A DNA stretch of 64,000 nucleotides from Chaetorhynchus papuensis (lineage: Eukaryota > Chordata > Aves > Passeriformes > Rhipiduridae), in assembly GCA_013396525.1 (NCBI GenBank), contig VWYX01000254.1, positions 310,001 through 374,000 on the forward strand, in the 5' to 3' direction. This document shows positions 45,768-56,329 of the stretch, in pieces. How positions within the stretch are numbered: the first letter of the stretch is position 1; each line of letters begins with the position of its first letter. Under the pieces are notes generated by a model. It did no database searches. It saw nothing but the letters and a program-made list of their open reading frames with translations, and was not told where the DNA came from. The position numbers were made by a program, and so were the translations under genes.

Positions 45768-45962
45768 GGTTTCCAACAGGAAATAACATTAAACACCAAT
45801 AAGATTGATCAGCTAATCGTTTTTGGGGAGCAGTTGATTCAGAAGAGCGAGCCCTTGGATGCCACCCTGATTGAAGATGAATTGGAAGAACTGCATCGGT
45901 ACTGTCAGGAGGTGTTCGGGCGAGTTGCCCGGTTCCATCAAAGACTGACTTCAAGGGATCCT
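45768..45962 (+). CDS. SYNE2: SYNE2 exon W24, spectrin-repeat helices B-C
   Basis: Encodes 65 residues, phase 0-0: GFQQEITLNTNKIDQLIVFG, then EQLIQKSEPLD and helix C ELEELHRYCQEVFGRVARFH. It ends SRDP. It completes the third repeat and leads into the unstructured linker. The donor is CCT|GTAAGA. Confidence 0.96.
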
Positions 45963-46808
45963 GTAAGAAGCAACAGTTGTTTCAATGCTTTGACAAGATT
46001 TTGGTGTTTGAATTGCAATGCTTATTTTCATTTTTGAATTGCAATTGCTTATTCCTAGCAGCTTGACTGAGTGGTTTGAGCTCCAAGGGGTCAGGAGCTC
46101 TGCAGTAGATGTGCCAGCCTTGCTAAATCTTTGTTGCCAATCCTTTCATGCCTCTCCATCTGCAGAATCTGGAGAATAGCATGGAGGTAGTTCATAAGGT
46201 TCAGAATTAGATAGTTGTGGCTTGAAGGCTTCAAAATCTTTTTAGGTGTTTTTAATATCAGCTTGTTTTCTTTAAAATCAATAATGTGGTTAGAATGTCT
46301 CTTTATTTATTTGTTTGTCCACTCTATCTGTCCACTTTTGTTGTGAAAACCCTGAATGGGGAACAGCATGCACTTTGCTTTTCCCTGGGAACTTTCAGAT
46401 GATTCTCAGTTTGTTTGGCCTCCAAAAGAAAGAACATCTGTTAGAAAGCCAGGTAAAGGAAGTAACATGAGCAGCTACAAGTGGCTGTTCACTCTTGCCT
46501 GAGCATGATTTCCTTACTGACCTGTTAAGTCCATTTGGAACTTGGTATTCCTCCTGCAGGCTGGAGAGTTATTGTGGTGGTGGTTGAGTGCCTTGAAAGA
46601 GGGGAGGTAGCTGCTGATGTGAGGGTTGGTTTTGGCAAAAGAGGAAGAGGGCTGAAATAACATCTCCCTTTTAATGTTAGGCACGTGGTCTTTGGTTGCT
46701 GCAGCTCACCACAAATCTGTCTCCAGTAGTACTGTGTGGCTCAATCATTAGCTCATTAAGATCTCTTGTAAATCTTACTAATACGGAGTAATTGTTACTT
46801 ATTTGTAG
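45963..46808 (+). other. intron W24-W25, no features recognised
   Basis: About 0.85 kb without recognised elements. It ends in TTACTTATTTGTAG. Confidence 0.75.
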
Positions 46809-47091
46809 GGATTGGATGATGAAAAAGATAACTCTGAAAATGAGACAGATCAAGAAGACTCCAGAGAAATCCAGAATGATCCCTGGCATAAGAAGGCCAT
46901 CACTGAGGGGCCCTCATCCACACAGGCTCTTTGCCACCTTGTGCCCCCTGCTCAAGGCCATGAGAGGTCAGGCTGTGAGACCCCTGTCAGCGTTGACTCC
47001 ATCCCGCTGGAGTGGGATCACACAGGTGATGTGGGAGGTTCTTCCTCTCATGAAGATGATGAAGAAGCAACGTACTACAGTGCTCTGTCAG
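46809..47091 (+). CDS. SYNE2: SYNE2 exon W25, acidic linker with LEWD motif
   Basis: 283 bp, phase 0 to 1. It leaves the spectrin-repeat pattern: an acidic start (GLDDEKDNSENETDQEDSRE), then ERSGCETPVSVDSIPLEWDH followed by TGDVGGSSSHEDDEE and ATYYSALS. The LEWDHTGDVGG block is a conserved hallmark of nesprin-1 and nesprin-2 just before the last repeats. The donor is TCAG|GTGAGA. Confidence 0.96.
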
Positions 47092-47439
47092 GTGAGAACC
47101 AATGTCAGGCAGTTTGGCTTGACCTGGACAGCTGGAGGATGTCCCTGTGTGGGAAGGGAGGGGGATTGAAGTCTTGCTCCCACATTGTTGGTTGGTTTTC
47201 AAGTACCATTAATAGATGTGAGCAGACTCACCTCTTAGTTGTCTTGATGAAGGAAATGGTACTGTCTAAACCAAGCTCTTATTTTTAGAAACAGAAGGTT
47301 TTAGAAGCCTTACTGTTTAAGAATGTTTGGAAATGGTACCAGCCACTTTCCTTGTCTTTGCTGTCCCTCATTGTTTCAGTTGTTTTTAATAGTTGGAAAA
47401 TATTGAATAGTGAGGAAAATGACATTATTCTTTTTTCAG

Positions 47440-47508
47440 ATGTAGAAATCACTGAAAACCCTGAGGCATATCTTAAAATGACCACAAAAACTTTGAAAGC
47501 ATCTTCTG
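47440..47508 (+). CDS. SYNE2: SYNE2 cassette exon W26 (23-residue insert)
   Basis: A 69-bp exon with good TTCTTTTTTCAG acceptor and CTG|GTAGGC donor. It enters and leaves in phase 1, so it can be included or skipped without changing the frame. It encodes DVEITENPEAYLKMTTKTLK then ASS. A near-identical alternatively spliced 23-residue insert (called DV23 in the nesprin literature, as I recall) is known in mammals, which argues that this exon is real and optional. Confidence 0.9.
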
Positions 47509-48311
47509 GTAGGCACCTGCTAATGCATGTGTCTGAACATGGCAATCTCCCTGTGCTGCACGCTATATTCCTCAACCTCTCTCATACGTAATGTCTGACT
47601 TCCTGCCTTGTGTGGACACCATGTCTCATCCTGTCATGGTGTTCTTACGCTGCAGTATCCACATGGACATTAAAAGCAGTCAAGAACACACCATTTAGAT
47701 TTTGCCTGGTAAATGCCAAGGTGGTTAACGTGCATTTTCATTGTACTGATCCAAAGTCCTTTGGTTCTTTCTCGGTGGTTTGCTCTGGGTAGTATCAATT
47801 TTTGGTTGTTTCTAATTTTGGTCGTGTAATTACTGAAGGCCGTAGCTCCAACTCTGCAAGTATTTTTCTGTGGTTTGTGCATGACAGAACTATGTGTGTC
47901 CTGTCTGTTAAATCCAGAACAAACATTCTCCAAACCAGGACATGTCTAACTTGTTCCCACTGACATGTTGCAGATGTGTGATAGTTATTGTTGGGATGCA
48001 AACTTTACAAAACCACGGTGCAGCCTTGTCTTTTGGTTTTTTTGAATACTCACACCTGTATTCAAGCATTTTCCAGAAGAAAACAGAATGTCCCATAACT
48101 GCATGGCTCTCATCTCATTACCTTTGAAACACTGTTGATGTTTTGCAAATGTGCATGCTTTGCAAGGAAAGCTGCCAAACTGTCATTTTTATGCCATAAC
48201 TTGATGCCATTTTATTCAAAGCGCTTTCTAACTCAATACAAAGCAGCAGCTTCTTCATGGAGGTGGGATCTTCCACTCACGGTGTGTGATTTTTGGTTTT
48301 ATTTGTTTCAG
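47509..48311 (+). other. intron W26-W27, no features recognised
   Basis: About 0.8 kb without recognised elements. It ends in TTTTATTTGTTTCAG. The 348 bp between W25 and the cassette (47092-47439) are likewise plain. Confidence 0.7.
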
Positions 48312-48448
48312 GAAAGTCTGTTTCAGAAGCTCATCCTTGGCATTCTCCGGGTAGCCCAGTCTGCAGGAAACACAGATACAACCAGGCAGAGATGGTTGGA
48401 AATGTGTTGTCTGGACCAGAAACAAGTACTCCCTATAAACCAGACTAT
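48312..48448 (+). CDS. SYNE2: SYNE2 exon W27, linker
   Basis: 137 bp, phase 1 to 0: KSVSEAHPWHSPGSPVCRKH, later SGPETSTPYKPDY. It corresponds to the mammalian segment with HSWHVPDSPSCPE and STPYKPPY. Proline-rich, without helical heptads. The donor is TAT|GTGAGT. Confidence 0.93.
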
Positions 48449-49302
48449 GTGAGTTGGAGGCTCTGTGGGCAGTGAACCTGTTCTACACAGTTTATTTGTT
48501 TGTTGTTCCGTGTAACTCCATCCACTCCCCTTCTCCAGCATCAAGGAAAAGAATAGTTGGGGGGGAAATTTCACTTCCTGCAAACCTAGACATTATTTCT
48601 GTTGGCTCAGGTTGGACTCCTGGTCACTCAGTGTCTGGAGGAGCTTCCTTCCTCTGTTGTCACAGGACAAGTCTAGGAGAATTTAACCCCCACAAAGGAG
48701 AGGGTGTGATCTCTTGATACTTACTGATATATCTCCCTTTTCTAAGCAAATTTGAAGGGTCCTTTTCTAACATGCAACACACCATTTAATCTGCTTCCAG
48801 GTATTGAAAAATATGCCAAAATGGCTTATTGTCCATTGGTACCTCAGCCTTGGTGGCTGTTTGCCAGCCATGGCTTCACCAGCAGCTGCCGGGCTCAGTG
48901 TATCTGGACCCGCTGTCAGCACTCTTCCAGACAGGGTGGTACTGGTATCTGGCTGCTTTTGTCATCATTAATCCAGTCTCAGAGCCTTAGAGTCAATATT
49001 GCCAGGACCCACAGTCCAACAAAGGGCATCAGCAAATGTCCATTGTCTGGTGCATGTAGTGCAAAAGCAATTAATTTGCCATGTCCACTCTTGTAGTAGT
49101 TGGCATCACCATGGTGTGTGTTTGTTTACTGGAAAGGCACAGAGAGCCAGTGCAAACTGTTAGCAAAGCTGCAGAAGCCCAGTGCTAAATCTGATATGCA
49201 GGAGCTCAGCAGCAGCCCAGCCACCCCAAAGTGACACAAATTAGGTTGGACCTTTGACATCCTGTTAACCTGCAGGGCTCACCCTCCAAAATGTCATTCC
49301 AG
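48449..49302 (+). other. intron W27-W28, no features recognised
   Basis: About 0.85 kb without recognised elements. The acceptor AATGTCATTCCAG is moderate. Confidence 0.7.
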
Positions 49303-49429
49303 GTGAAGCAGCTCAGCTCTGCAAGCAGCAGCAGCAGCAAGGAGAAAATTCCATCTGCCAGCATGAGCGATGAGGAGCCCCAGGATGACCAAGAACTTGT
49401 GAATATAGCAGCAGCAGAGAAGCAGTCAG
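49303..49429 (+). CDS. SYNE2: SYNE2 exon W28, Ser-rich and acidic linker
   Basis: 127 bp, phase 0 to 1: VKQLSSASSSSSKEKIPSAS, then MSDEEPQDDQELVNIAAAEK and QS. It has a short AGC trinucleotide run encoding Ser. The phases fit both neighbours, but the sequence diverges strongly from the mammalian linker (recalled as GKLLLPPGTDGG...), so support comes from splice sites, phase and position rather than similarity. The donor is CAG|GTACAG. Confidence 0.85.
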
Positions 49430-51026
49430 GTACAGAGCATTAGGAGTGGCTTTGGGGCTGTGGTGTTTGTCCTGTGACTCTGGAGGGACAAAGCAGAGAT
49501 AGCACAAAGGCAGCACATTTGGGAACAAAAAAAAAAAAAAATTAATGTTATTTTGCCAAGTTTCACTGAGCTGCCTTCTTACCTGCTTCTGTCCAACCCA
49601 TGTGTGCTGTTCTAAGCTTTCACATCTTCTGCCAGAATTGAGATTTTTCTCTCTCATAATATACCTCTATCTCTTCACTTGTTGCAGTAAATGGGAACAA
49701 TTTCACTTTGTGTGATGCTGAACACTTCAGAGACTTTTAATCAGAATTCAAACCCAAGTCTCTGTCTAAAATAAGATTGCTATCTGGAGTTATTGGCACT
49801 CCATAGAACAAGATGCTACAGCTCCCATTTGCAGAAATGTTTTGTCAAAGCTGGTAATGTTCTCTGTTCTCCAGTGTCTTTACAGTGGTCCTTTCTTGCA
49901 AACAGACCAGCAAGCTGGTTCTCTTGACCTTTTAGGACCTCATTCCTGGTTTCAGGTGCTTGAGATTTTAACAACACATTGTACTGCAATCACAAAAGCA
50001 AATAATGTGCTAAAAAGAAGGGTGCAGCTACATGCACCAGCTTAGTTTGTGTCTGTGGTCTCACAAATGGTCCAGGGTTGTGTCCCATACCTGGGATGAA
50101 TAGGAAAATCCTAAGAATTATTTAGATGTGCTTTCAGAAAGTGTTAGTGATCACACAGGTGGCATCTCCATGCCCTTTAGCACTGAATTGATGAAACATA
50201 GAGTCATTAGAATGGTTTGGGTTGGAAGAGACCTTAAAGTTATCTAGATGCAACCCCCCCTGCCTTGGGCAGGGACACCTTCCACCAGACCAGGTTGCTC
50301 AAAGCCCCATCCTGCCTGGCCTTGAACGCTTCCAGGGATGGGGCAGCCACAGCTTCTCTGGGCCTCAGCACCCTCACAGTAAGGAATTTCTTCCTAAGAT
50401 CCAATATAAACCTGCCCTCCATCAGTGTAAAGCCATTATCCCTTGTCCTGTCACTCCATGCCCTTGTGAAAAGTCTCTCTCCAGCTGTCTTGGAGCCCCT
50501 ATAGGCACTAGAAGTTGCTCCCCAGAGCCTTCTCTTCTCCAGGCTGAACAGCCCCAACTCTCTCAGCCTGTCTGTACAGGAGAGGTGCTCCAGCCCTCTC
50601 ATCATCTTTGTGGCTTCCTCTGGGCTCTCTCCAGCAGCTCCATGTAGACATAAAACACAAACCCACGTCCTAACTGCTGGATCATATTTGTCCCATAATG
50701 AATTTTGGCATTCACCAAATCACAGCTGGGCTCATTGAATTGTCTCCTTAAATTTGATCTGTTCTTCCAAGTGAATTAAAACATCCCCAACTAATGTGAT
50801 TAAGATTCTCTTTAGCATTGCTATGTGGATAACTTGACCAGCATTATGAAATTTAGACACTGCAGAATCTCAAGAAAAGATGTGGCTAAATAAGAGTAAT
50901 ACATTAGAGCAATTATTTGGTCTCAAGCAGAATGGAGAATAATTTACTTGCAAAACTTCTCTCATCTGTTTTACATACTCCTTCCTTTACTGAAGATTTA
51001 AATGTTTGGTTTTTTATTATTTGCAG
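49430..51026 (+). other. intron W28-W29, contains a CR1 element
   Basis: About 1.6 kb with a 450-bp antisense CR1 (50197-50646), a run of about 15 A near 49,530, and otherwise plain AT-rich sequence up to ATTATTTGCAG. Confidence 0.75.
50197..50646 (-). mobile_element. CR1 LINE 3' fragment, about 450 bp, antisense
   Basis: The longest and best-preserved CR1 copy in the window. It starts with AGAATGGTTTGGGTTGGAAG, the complement of the CR1 3' end. It runs through CAGGTTGCTCAAAGCCCCAT, GCCTTGAACGCTTCCAGG, GTAAAGCCATTATCCCTTGT, CTTCTCCAGGCTGAACAGCC and CAGGAGAGGTGCTCCAGCCC, and stops at CAGCTCCATG. No intact ORF is present. Confidence 0.96.
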
Positions 51027-51238
51027 GTATTATTGATAGGTGGGAGCTCATCCAAGCTCAAGACCTCAGAAATAAACTTAGAATGAAACAGAAATTGCAG
51101 CAGTGGCAGCAGCTGGACTCAGACCTCAGTGACATCTCTGCTTGGCTTGATAAAACTGAGCAAGAGCTGGAAGAGCTGCAAAAAGTGAAGCTTCCAACCA
51201 GCATGCAGGCATTGGAACAAAAGGTCAAGAAATTGAAA
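51027..51238 (+). CDS. SYNE2: SYNE2 exon W29, penultimate spectrin repeat, helix A
   Basis: 212 bp, phase 1 to 0: IIDRWELIQAQDLRNKLRMK, then LDSDLSDISAWLDKTEQELE and ending ALEQKVKKLK. It corresponds to mammalian FDRWEMIQAQELHNKLKIKQ. The helix-A tryptophan is in ISAWLDKTE. The donor is AAA|GTAAGT. Confidence 0.94.
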
Positions 51239-53415
51239 GTAAGTTATGGCATACTGAGAAGAGGGATTTCAGGATGCTGATGTTTTTTATCACTGTGTGC
51301 TCCTGGGATCAGCTGGCAGCATGGATGCCAATAGCAACGTTCCTGTGCCACAGGGGAGCTGAACTGCTCTCAGCTAAGAGGGCTAAAGAGGGTCTTAGGC
51401 AAGGTGCTTCTGTCTTCATACACAGAGATTGGCAGGCAGAAGTAAAAACCTCTCCACCTCTCCCTTTCTATTTTCTTGCACAGTGATATCAATGTCTTTT
51501 CCTTGTGCCATTCCCCTCTATGCAAACCAGAAACAGATTGAAAATTAGCCAGGTCAACAGGCTGCAAAGTCTAGGTTGATTTTTTTTTTTTTTTTAATTG
51601 AATTAAGGGTGGGGTGTAATTCCAGCAGGAGACTGACAAAGATCTGCTCTAAAGCTGTGGTTTCTGCAAGTTGAGCCAGCAGGTTACCAGGGCACGTTTA
51701 AGTGCTGGGGCCCTGGCACTCAGGTAATGAAATGCCTCAGGTTGAGGTCTAAGAGAGCAAGTATTCCTAAAATCTGTGGAAGTGCAAAATCCATTTGTGT
51801 TCACCCCTCACCAGCTGCCCTGTGTGGAGTCACCCCGAGGCTGCTGGTCAGTGTGGTGTCACCCTTGTGATGATGCTCTCAAACAGGACACTGCAGGACA
51901 GAGGAGGGGTTTCTTAGGCATGCTGAGAGTACATTTAAGCCTACACATCCTGGAGTAGTTATTAGGCCAGGGACAATGACTGCACTCCAGTAAGATTGAC
52001 TCCTTCAGCCAGTCTGGATTAGGCACCAAGCACTAGGAGAGGTTTGGTGGTGCCTCCTGAGTGTAGGGAGGTATTTCCCTTCAGCCTGGAATTGTGTGTC
52101 CGACCTGCTCAAGGAGCAGAGCTTCACTTCTTCTCTTTTCTGCATCTGCTTAAGAGGAGTCCAGCTGGCTGTAAATCCCCTTTTCAGACAGTTTGGCTTT
52201 ATAGGGGTGTTAAAAGAGCCAGTGTCCTCTAAGAAGTGAATTTTCATGAGGTGTCAGGACATCCCGACTGCCTGGGATAAGGATAAAGCCAGTCTGCCTG
52301 CAGCCTGGCTTACTGGTGTTTGGAAGTCTGTGGTGGACTATTTGCTTTGTCTGATATTAAAAGAAACTTTATTGCCTGGAGGAGGGGGACAGGATCCTTT
52401 GATGGGTGAAAAGTAATTTAGAGCAGCAGTTTTCAACAAGTGGGACTCACATACTGAGAATATAAAGATTGGCACTCTTGGATAGAAAGGCTGCTGAGAA
52501 AAGCAATCTGGGCTGTGTGGCTTGTGGGATTCATCCTGCAGCTCTTACTTTCCCTGCTGCAAGAGCAACCTGGAAAAGATTGAGTACCCTTGATTCAAAC
52601 TGTAAACTGGAAGGTACAAGGAAGGTACTGTTTGGCATTCTTTTTTTTAAAAAAACCTTCGTGGCTTTTTTTAAATTTATTATTAAAAAAACCTACAGGC
52701 TCAGTCTTAACGTAAAGGTGGTTAGATGATATTACCTTGACTTTGCAAATTCCTTATTATTCCCCCTGCAGTTCTAAGGGAGAGGAGGAAAGCAAGCAGG
52801 ACTGAATTTGGGCCTTGACAAGACACAGAAATGGGCTGACAAACTCAGACCAGAGAGAAGAAAAATAATTTCTCACAATGGGGTGGTCTGGTGTGGGACC
52901 AGGTGGGGGTTGGGAATCTCCATCCTGCAAGATATTGAAAATTTGAGTGGATGAGGCCCTCAGCATCCTGCTCAGAGTTTGAAGTTGGTTCTATTTGAAA
53001 CAGGAGAATGGAGCACAGACCTCCAGATGTTCCTGTCAGCATTATTCTAGGATTCTAGAGTGGTAGAACCTTTATCAATTAGGAGAAGATACCACGTGAT
53101 GACCTATGGGAGTGTTTGTCCAAATGTCAGGGTAAGAGGCAGCTCAGAGGAATTGAAAGGCAGGTGTGGATTAAGTCATAATGCCTGTGACTTAGGGAGA
53201 AGCACAAGCCCAGTTACACTTATTTTCTTCCAAGTGAAGGTTTTGGCTTTAAGGTTTTTAACACACCTTAATGTGTTTCTTAGCAGTACTGAAAAGCCAC
53301 CAGATTCAAACATCTCCCCCAATACCTGTGACACTTTTGAGTGCGTGGTTTTATTGTAAATAAACAACATGTTCTTCATCATTCATAAAAGCTCCTAATC
53401 CTCTTTTTCTACCAG
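51239..53415 (+). other. intron W29-W30, contains a diverged CR1 remnant
   Basis: About 2.2 kb. A diverged CR1 (about 52,780-53,058) is recognisable and a T run lies near 51,580. No coding signal was seen. Confidence 0.7.
52780..53058 (+). mobile_element. diverged CR1-like remnant
   Basis: Weak but ordered similarity to a CR1 3' region: TTGGGAATCTCCATCCTGCA, GATATTGAAAATTTGAGTGG, GATGAGGCCCTCAGCATCCT, AGACCTCCAGATGTTCC. It ends in TATTCTAGGATTCTAGAG, which resembles the CR1 terminal octamer repeat. Older than the other copies. Confidence 0.6.
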
Positions 53416-53616
53416 GACGTGCTTAAAGCATTTGACAACTACAAAGCAGTGTTGCTTTCTGCTAACCTGAGCAGCAAAGAGTTCCAGAAAGCAGACAGCA
53501 CAGAGTTCAAGGAGCTGCAGAACAGGCTTCGGAAGGTCAACTTGCACTGGGAGAAAGCAAGCCGTGCACTGGACAACTGGAGGAAGGGTTTGCAGCAAGC
53601 CTTACTGCACTGCCAG
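53416..53616 (+). CDS. SYNE2: SYNE2 exon W30, penultimate spectrin repeat, helices B-C
   Basis: Encodes 67 residues, phase 0-0: DVLKAFDNYKAVLLSANLSS, then LQNRLRKVNLHWEKASRALD and ending LQQALLHCQ. The helix-C tryptophan is in NLHWEKA. The donor is CAG|GTGCAT. Confidence 0.94.
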
Positions 53617-53954
53617 GTGCATATCACATGCCAGCCTGTAAGGGAAAACTCTCTGGGATGCTGCTGAGGGGGTAGATAAGGGGAGAGGGCGGATGGGCAA
53701 ATCCTGTGCATCAGTGGAATGGTCGCTCACAATCCAAGGCATTTTGTTTCCTTATAAAGTTGCCTCTGATGGATTGAAACAGTTTGGTAAAACACCTCTC
53801 AAGTGGGTCATGCCTTTTTACAGCATAGGTGGAAGGGTTTAACAAGGTTTCTGTTCCCTCACTGATTGTGAATCTGGGCTGGGCATTTTGTTGGTAGGTG
53901 AAGGCACTGCAAAGGTGTTTTCTCTCTTATGGGCCAATATTCTTGTTTCTCTAG
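53617..53954 (+). other. intron W30-W31, no features recognised
   Basis: A 338-bp intron without recognised elements. It ends in TCTTGTTTCTCTAG. Confidence 0.75.
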
Positions 53955-54083
53955 GATTTCCATGACCAGAGCCAAAAACTAATCCTGTGGTTAGCAAGTG
54001 CTGAAAGCCGGAGGAATGAAGCACAAATCACAGATCCCAATGCTGATCTCAATACAATACTGGAATGCCAAAAGGAGCTAATG
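53955..54083 (+). CDS. SYNE2: SYNE2 exon W31, last spectrin repeat, helix A
   Basis: Encodes 43 residues, phase 0-0: DFHDQSQKLILWLASAESRR, then DPNADLNTILECQKELM. It parallels the mammalian segment with LLLWLASAKNRR. The donor is ATG|GTAAGT. Confidence 0.94.
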
Positions 54084-54568
54084 GTAAGTGTAGTCTTAAC
54101 TGCAGCACCTCAGCTCTCACCACACAGTGAAGAGCAGGATGTTTATGTTTCATAATGTCTGCAGCATGTCCTCAAACCTGCTGCACTCAGGTGTGTGGGT
54201 GGTTTTTGAAATGGACCAAGATATTGCCTGTACAAGGCACCTCTTCTGTAATTACTCATCATAATTAAGTTTCTTATGAGCAGTCTTTATGCTAGAGTAA
54301 GACTTCCAATTTCCAAAATTTAATGTTCTCTCTATATAAATTACCTGCTGCTAGAACTACTTTTAAATGTTAGTTCAAGCAGGTACAACCAGTCTCTTCA
54401 AGAAAACTTCATTTCCTATGTAGCTGTAATAACCATTCCTGTGCCTTGTGGATTCTCAGGCAGGTTGTGTTGTTCTTTAAAGCCTTCCAGAGTTCCTCCT
54501 TCTGGGAGAACATCTGTAAAGTTGAGGGTAACAGTCTGTTGTGCTGTTTTTTGTTTGTTTGTTCTTAG
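54084..54568 (+). other. intron W31-W32, no features recognised
   Basis: A 485-bp intron without recognised elements. It ends in TTTGTTTGTTCTTAG. Confidence 0.75.
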
Positions 54569-54757
54569 CAACTGGAGAAAGAGCTGCTGGAGCAACAGCT
54601 TAATGTAAACTCCCTCCAAGAGCTCACTGCTTACCTGCTGCTGAAATCAGATGGTGATTACATTGAAGAGGAAGAGAAGGTCCATGTAATTGGAACAAAA
54701 CTGAAACAGCTGATTGAACAAGTCTCTCACGACTTAAAAACAATACAAGGGAATCTG
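54569..54757 (+). CDS. SYNE2: SYNE2 exon W32, last spectrin repeat, helices B-C
   Basis: Encodes 63 residues, phase 0-0: QLEKELLEQQLNVNSLQELT, then EEEEKVHVIGTKLKQLIEQV and ending TIQGNL. EKVHVI and KLKQL match the mammalian last repeat as recalled. The donor is CTG|GTGAGT. Confidence 0.94.
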
Positions 54758-55384
54758 GTGAGTTGGAATTTAAATACTCGTTCGTGGATCTTCTTTACTG
54801 AAAAGAAACAGCATATTAAGAGTGAAGGTATTTATAAAAAAACTGACTTAAAACTTAAGTACTTCCACCCTCAGAATGAAAAAGGAACAGTTCTGGCTGT
54901 AGGAAAGACTTCAGCACCACAAGGCTGGTACAGTATTGTGCTGCCTGTGTTCTGGAGGGGTTTGAAGAGCAGAGAGGATAAAGCTCTGAGTAAGGCTTTT
55001 CGTCAGGTCTCATAGCTGGCCTTGCTTTGAGCAGGAGGTTGGACTAGATCAACTTCCTGAAGTCCCTTCCAACCTGAATTTCTGTGGTGCAAACTAGGTA
55101 TCAGGCTAGGAGTGTGAACACGTAGGAGCTGAAGTTCATAGCAATGGGTTGCTCATCCTGAGGCCTGTCAGATAGAGAGATTTTCAAGTTAATACCTGTG
55201 TGCACCCATTCCATTGTAATTCCTTCAGGCTGGAAGGAATTTATTCTTTATTCTGGGGAACTGGTTATGCTAAAGGGGCAGTGGGCTGTGCACCTACAGA
55301 GGTAGTGAAAGGTGGTTCTTTGCACTTCATTTGTTGTCAGTTTTGATTGTGCATTTTAAAGAGGAAGGTGCTGTTATCTTTTAG
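54758..55384 (+). other. intron W32-W33, contains a short CR1 fragment
   Basis: About 0.63 kb with a small CR1 3' fragment (55015-55089). It ends in GTGCTGTTATCTTTTAG. Confidence 0.75.
55015..55089 (+). mobile_element. short CR1 3'-end fragment
   Basis: Contains TTGAGCAGGAGGTTGGACTA and AGTCCCTTCCAACCTGAATT, two adjacent landmarks of the CR1 3' end in the right order and spacing, followed by TTCTGTGGTG as a degenerate terminal motif. Confidence 0.8.
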
Positions 55385-55474
55385 GATACCAAAACATTCC
55401 TGCTAGTTCCAGATGAGTTGGACTCAGGAGTCTATAATCCAGAAGAAGAGAAATCCAGCCCTGCTGTGAAGAAG
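55385..55474 (+). CDS. SYNE2: SYNE2 exon W33, juxtamembrane linker
   Basis: Encodes 30 residues, phase 0-0: DTKTFLLVPDELDSGVYNPE, then EEKSSPAVKK. DELDSG aligns with mammalian DEVDSG. The exon ends at AAG|GCAAGT, a GC donor; no GT donor nearby preserves the frame. The GC site is the canonical form of this minor class. Confidence 0.88.
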
Positions 55475-55693
55475 GCAAGTATTTTTTTTCTAATATTTTG
55501 CTATCAGCATATGTTGTATTTTGCCACATTTACTGTGGAAGTTCCTTAAATATAATCATTTTAGCTTTTAGGTCCATGTACATTCTTACAGTATTTATAA
55601 TCAGACCTTAAAGTCTACAGCTCTCTTTTCTGAGAAAGAGGAATTCCTGGTAGTTTCTGAGATCTGGATGCTAAAAGCTATTTCTCTCACCAG

Positions 55694-55740
55694 ATGGCCC
55701 TCAGGAGAACTGCTGATGGCAGAAATGGCAGCAGCACAAG
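55694..55740 (+). CDS. SYNE2: SYNE2 exon W34, juxtamembrane linker
   Basis: A 47-bp micro-like exon, phase 0 to 2: MALRRTADGRNGSST plus a split Arg codon. GSSTR parallels mammalian GSTR just before the transmembrane helix. The acceptor is TTTCTCTCACCAG and the donor is AAG|GTAATA. Support comes mainly from phase and position, given its small size. Confidence 0.87.
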
Positions 55741-56329
55741 GTAATACTTTATATTTGCCCAATCTTTTGAAAAATAGTGACTATGGCAGAGATGAGCTGT
55801 GTGCCAGCAGAAACCTGGGCAACTGTTCCTTGTAGGTTGACAAATGGTTGGAGGTGACTTCTGCCTACCTGTAGTGTCCCCTCTGCCTACCAGCTCTGGG
55901 CTGCTCTTTAGGGAATTGTTTCCTTTAGCACTCCTGCTCCAGGACCTCTGCAATGATGTGCAACCCTGGCTTGAGAAAATAATTTCTGTGCCAAATGGGG
56001 GATATTTTATGTTTAAATCGTCCTTTAATTCCACCAGCATGCTTGGAAAAAGAAACTTGCCACTGGGAGTCACTTAGTACAAACAGACCATGAAAGACAA
56101 AGGGAGAACTTAAGCATTGGGGCCTGTTCAAAGGGTAGATCTCAGTAATGCCAGGGCAGGGAAGAACCTCATCAGTGTGAACTGTGTCTTCCCTTTGTGC
56201 TTTGACACCTCTTTGGAATGGTCTGTTTGCCTCCTGGGAGAAGTTAACTTTGCATCTGAAAATTGAGTAAAAACAACTTGTTTAGCTCAAACCCTGAAGT
56301 GCCTGTTGTTCCTTGTTTGTCCTTTTCAG
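55741..56329 (+). other. last intron W34-W35, no features recognised
   Basis: 589 bp without recognised elements. It ends in TTGTTTGTCCTTTTCAG. Confidence 0.75.
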
